Positions 5,681 to 6,592 of a stretch of DNA of 6,592 nucleotides are shown here, piece by piece (positions within the stretch are counted from its first letter, which is position 1; each line of letters starts with the position of its first letter). Both the position numbers and the translations under genes were made by a program. The notes under the pieces are model-generated. The model saw nothing but the letters and a program-made list of their open reading frames with translations, was not told the DNA's origin and did no database searches. Source of the DNA: Gammaproteobacteria bacterium (GTDB lineage Bacteria > Pseudomonadota > Gammaproteobacteria > SZUA-229); the NCBI GenBank assembly GCA_030637945.1, contig DAOWFN010000153.1, positions 1-6,592 of the forward strand, in the 5' to 3' direction.

Positions 5681-5828
5681 GCTTTTACGCTCCGTTGTAT
5701 ACCATCAGGTAAAGAATTAACCATAGGCATTAATTATAATGCAAACCAACCCTTATAGTTATTAGAATAGCGATATCCTTTACTATTTTCTATTATTATC
5801 ACCTCTTATCAGACTATTTCCTAAACTC
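5681..5828. promoter_or_regulatory. Divergent intergenic region between the c-di-GMP gene and the S9 peptidase gene
   Basis: This 148 bp AT-rich gap must serve both divergent genes. The stretch TAATTATAAT (5731-5740) contains a perfect TATAAT on the plus strand (5735-5740) and also TATAAT on the minus strand (5738-5733), so it could supply a -10 element in either direction. A minus-strand start from it would give a leader of about 45 bases ahead of the GTG. No good -35 hexamer at 16-18 bp was found for either direction, so these are weak candidates. No terminator is needed here and none was seen. Confidence 0.35.
5690..5693 (-). promoter_or_regulatory. Ribosome binding site (GGAG) supporting the GTG start at 5680
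   Basis: On the minus strand GGAG is followed by nine bases (CGTAAAAGC) and then GTG. It is the only strong Shine-Dalgarno next to a called start in the window, and it decides the start of the Cache-GGDEF-EAL gene in the absence of an ATG. An upstream ATG in another frame meets a TAA within seven codons. Confidence 0.75.
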
Positions 5829-6592
5829 ATGGCCGAACGACGAACTAACAACAATAAAAAAATCATGGGTTTTGGCAATTGGCCCTCAGCGATTTCTGCT
5901 GAGTTAATTGCCAGTGACAATCTATCTATCGACGAACCCAGACAAACAACAAGCTCTCTCTATTATATTGAACGCCGACCAACAGAGAACGGCCGCTGCG
6001 TTATCGTTCAAAAAACAAATGATCAAACCTCCGATATCCTACCAGCACCTTATAGTGCACGATCTCGTGTACACGAATATGGCGGCGGCAGCTACTGCGC
6101 AGACGATGAGCAGATTTTTTTTGTTAATGATAGTGACCAGGATATCTACCGCATCGCGAACGACCAGATAACACGGATCACCCATAACAAAAATCACCGT
6201 TATGCTGACTTCAGCTATGACAGGCACCATAAGCGACTTATAGCAGTATGCGAAGCCCATGATAAAAATGGCGTAAGTAATACTATCGTAAGCATCAACA
6301 TCATCCATGGTGAAACATCAACGCTTGTAGAAGGCAATGATTTTTATGCCAGCCCCAGATTAAACTCTTCAGCTTCACAGCTATGCTGGCAGACCTGGAG
6401 TCATCCAAATATGCCGTGGGACGGCAATCAATTATGGTTGGCTGATATCGACAGTGATGGTCGCTTACACAATAAAAAACATGTTGCCGGGAATGACAAG
6501 GTTTCTGTTTTTCAGCCACAATGGTCGCCTGATAATATTTTATATTACATCTCGGATGATACTGGATGGTGGCATCTATACCGTTATGCTGA
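5829..6592 (+). CDS. S9 family (prolyl oligopeptidase-like) peptidase, N-terminal part, cut by window edge
   Basis: The frame is open from ATG 5829 to the window end, giving 254 codons. It covers the beta-propeller part of an S9 peptidase of the dipeptidyl aminopeptidase/acylaminoacyl-peptidase type. Family marks in order are F-G-N-W-P-S-A-I-S-A-E (15-25), L-Y-Y-I-E-R-R-P (44-51), R-S-R-V-H-E-Y-G-G-G-S-Y (78-89), R-L-I-A-V-C-E-A-H (136-144), N-D-F-Y-A-S-P-R-L (170-178), H-P-N-M-P-W-D-G (192-199) and L-W-L-A-D-I (202-207). The C-terminal alpha/beta-hydrolase domain with the Ser-Asp-His triad would lie outside the window, so activity cannot be judged. No signal peptide is visible, suggesting a cytoplasmic enzyme that trims peptides. 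Met13 (ATG at 5865) is an alternative start; neither start has a clear Shine-Dalgarno. The gene is divergent from the c-di-GMP gene. Confidence 0.93.
   Translation, partial: MAERRTNNNKKIMGFGNWPSAISAELIASDNLSIDEPRQTTSSLYYIERRPTENGRCVIVQKTNDQTSDILPAPYSARSRVHEYGGGSYCADDEQIFFVNDSDQDIYRIANDQITRITHNKNHRYADFSYDRHHKRLIAVCEAHDKNGVSNTIVSINIIHGETSTLVEGNDFYASPRLNSSASQLCWQTWSHPNMPWDGNQLWLADIDSDGRLHNKKHVAGNDKVSVFQPQWSPDNILYYISDDTGWWHLYRYA

Noticed and set aside
6039..6519. Minus-strand open frames opposite the S9 peptidase
   Set aside because: The plus strand carries an unmistakable S9 propeller sequence over the same bases; the reverse frames have no family features.

Overview
The window looks like chromosomal DNA from a gammaproteobacterium, probably free-living and aquatic. 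This is inferred from three things: the protein families present, a GlyGly-CTERM-like sorting tail on an exported protease, and a membrane-bound Cache-HAMP-PAS-GGDEF-EAL regulator of a type common in such bacteria. Base composition is moderate to slightly AT-rich. Stop codons TGA, TAA and TAG are all used as ordinary terminators, so the standard bacterial code applies. No tRNA, rRNA, CRISPR array, insertion sequence or phage gene was seen.

Layout. Positions 1-89 (minus) hold the first 29 codons of a gene that runs off the left edge; it resembles, weakly, the MbcA/ParS/Xre (DUF2384) antitoxin group. It is divergent from a complete peptide deformylase gene (186-731, plus) across 96 bp. Next come two closely spaced plus-strand genes for exported proteins: a 190-residue secreted protein of unknown function (854-1426) and, 6 bp later, a matrixin-type zinc metalloprotease (1433-2668). 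The protease has a carboxypeptidase-regulatory-like domain and a C-terminal Gly-Gly/hydrophobic/Arg-Arg tail. This pair is convergent, with only 9 bp between, to a long minus-strand locus (5680-2678).

That locus encodes a cyclic-di-GMP enzyme in the order membrane segments, periplasmic Cache sensor, HAMP, PAS, GGDEF, EAL. It is cut by one in-frame TAA at 3593-3595, inside the GGDEF domain where this family normally has the Tyr of a GIA-[IL]-Y-P motif. There is no frameshift, and the frame before and after the stop is well conserved. The locus is therefore either a very recent pseudogene, a sequencing error, or a gene split into a sensor/GGDEF part and an EAL part. From 5829 on the plus strand runs the N-terminal 254 codons of an S9 (prolyl oligopeptidase family) peptidase, cut by the right edge before its catalytic domain.

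The genes do not form one pathway. The only clear functional grouping is the secreted-protein/matrixin pair. The most interesting points are the single-codon interruption of an otherwise intact GGDEF-EAL gene and the matrixin pair with its probable rhombosortase-type tail.
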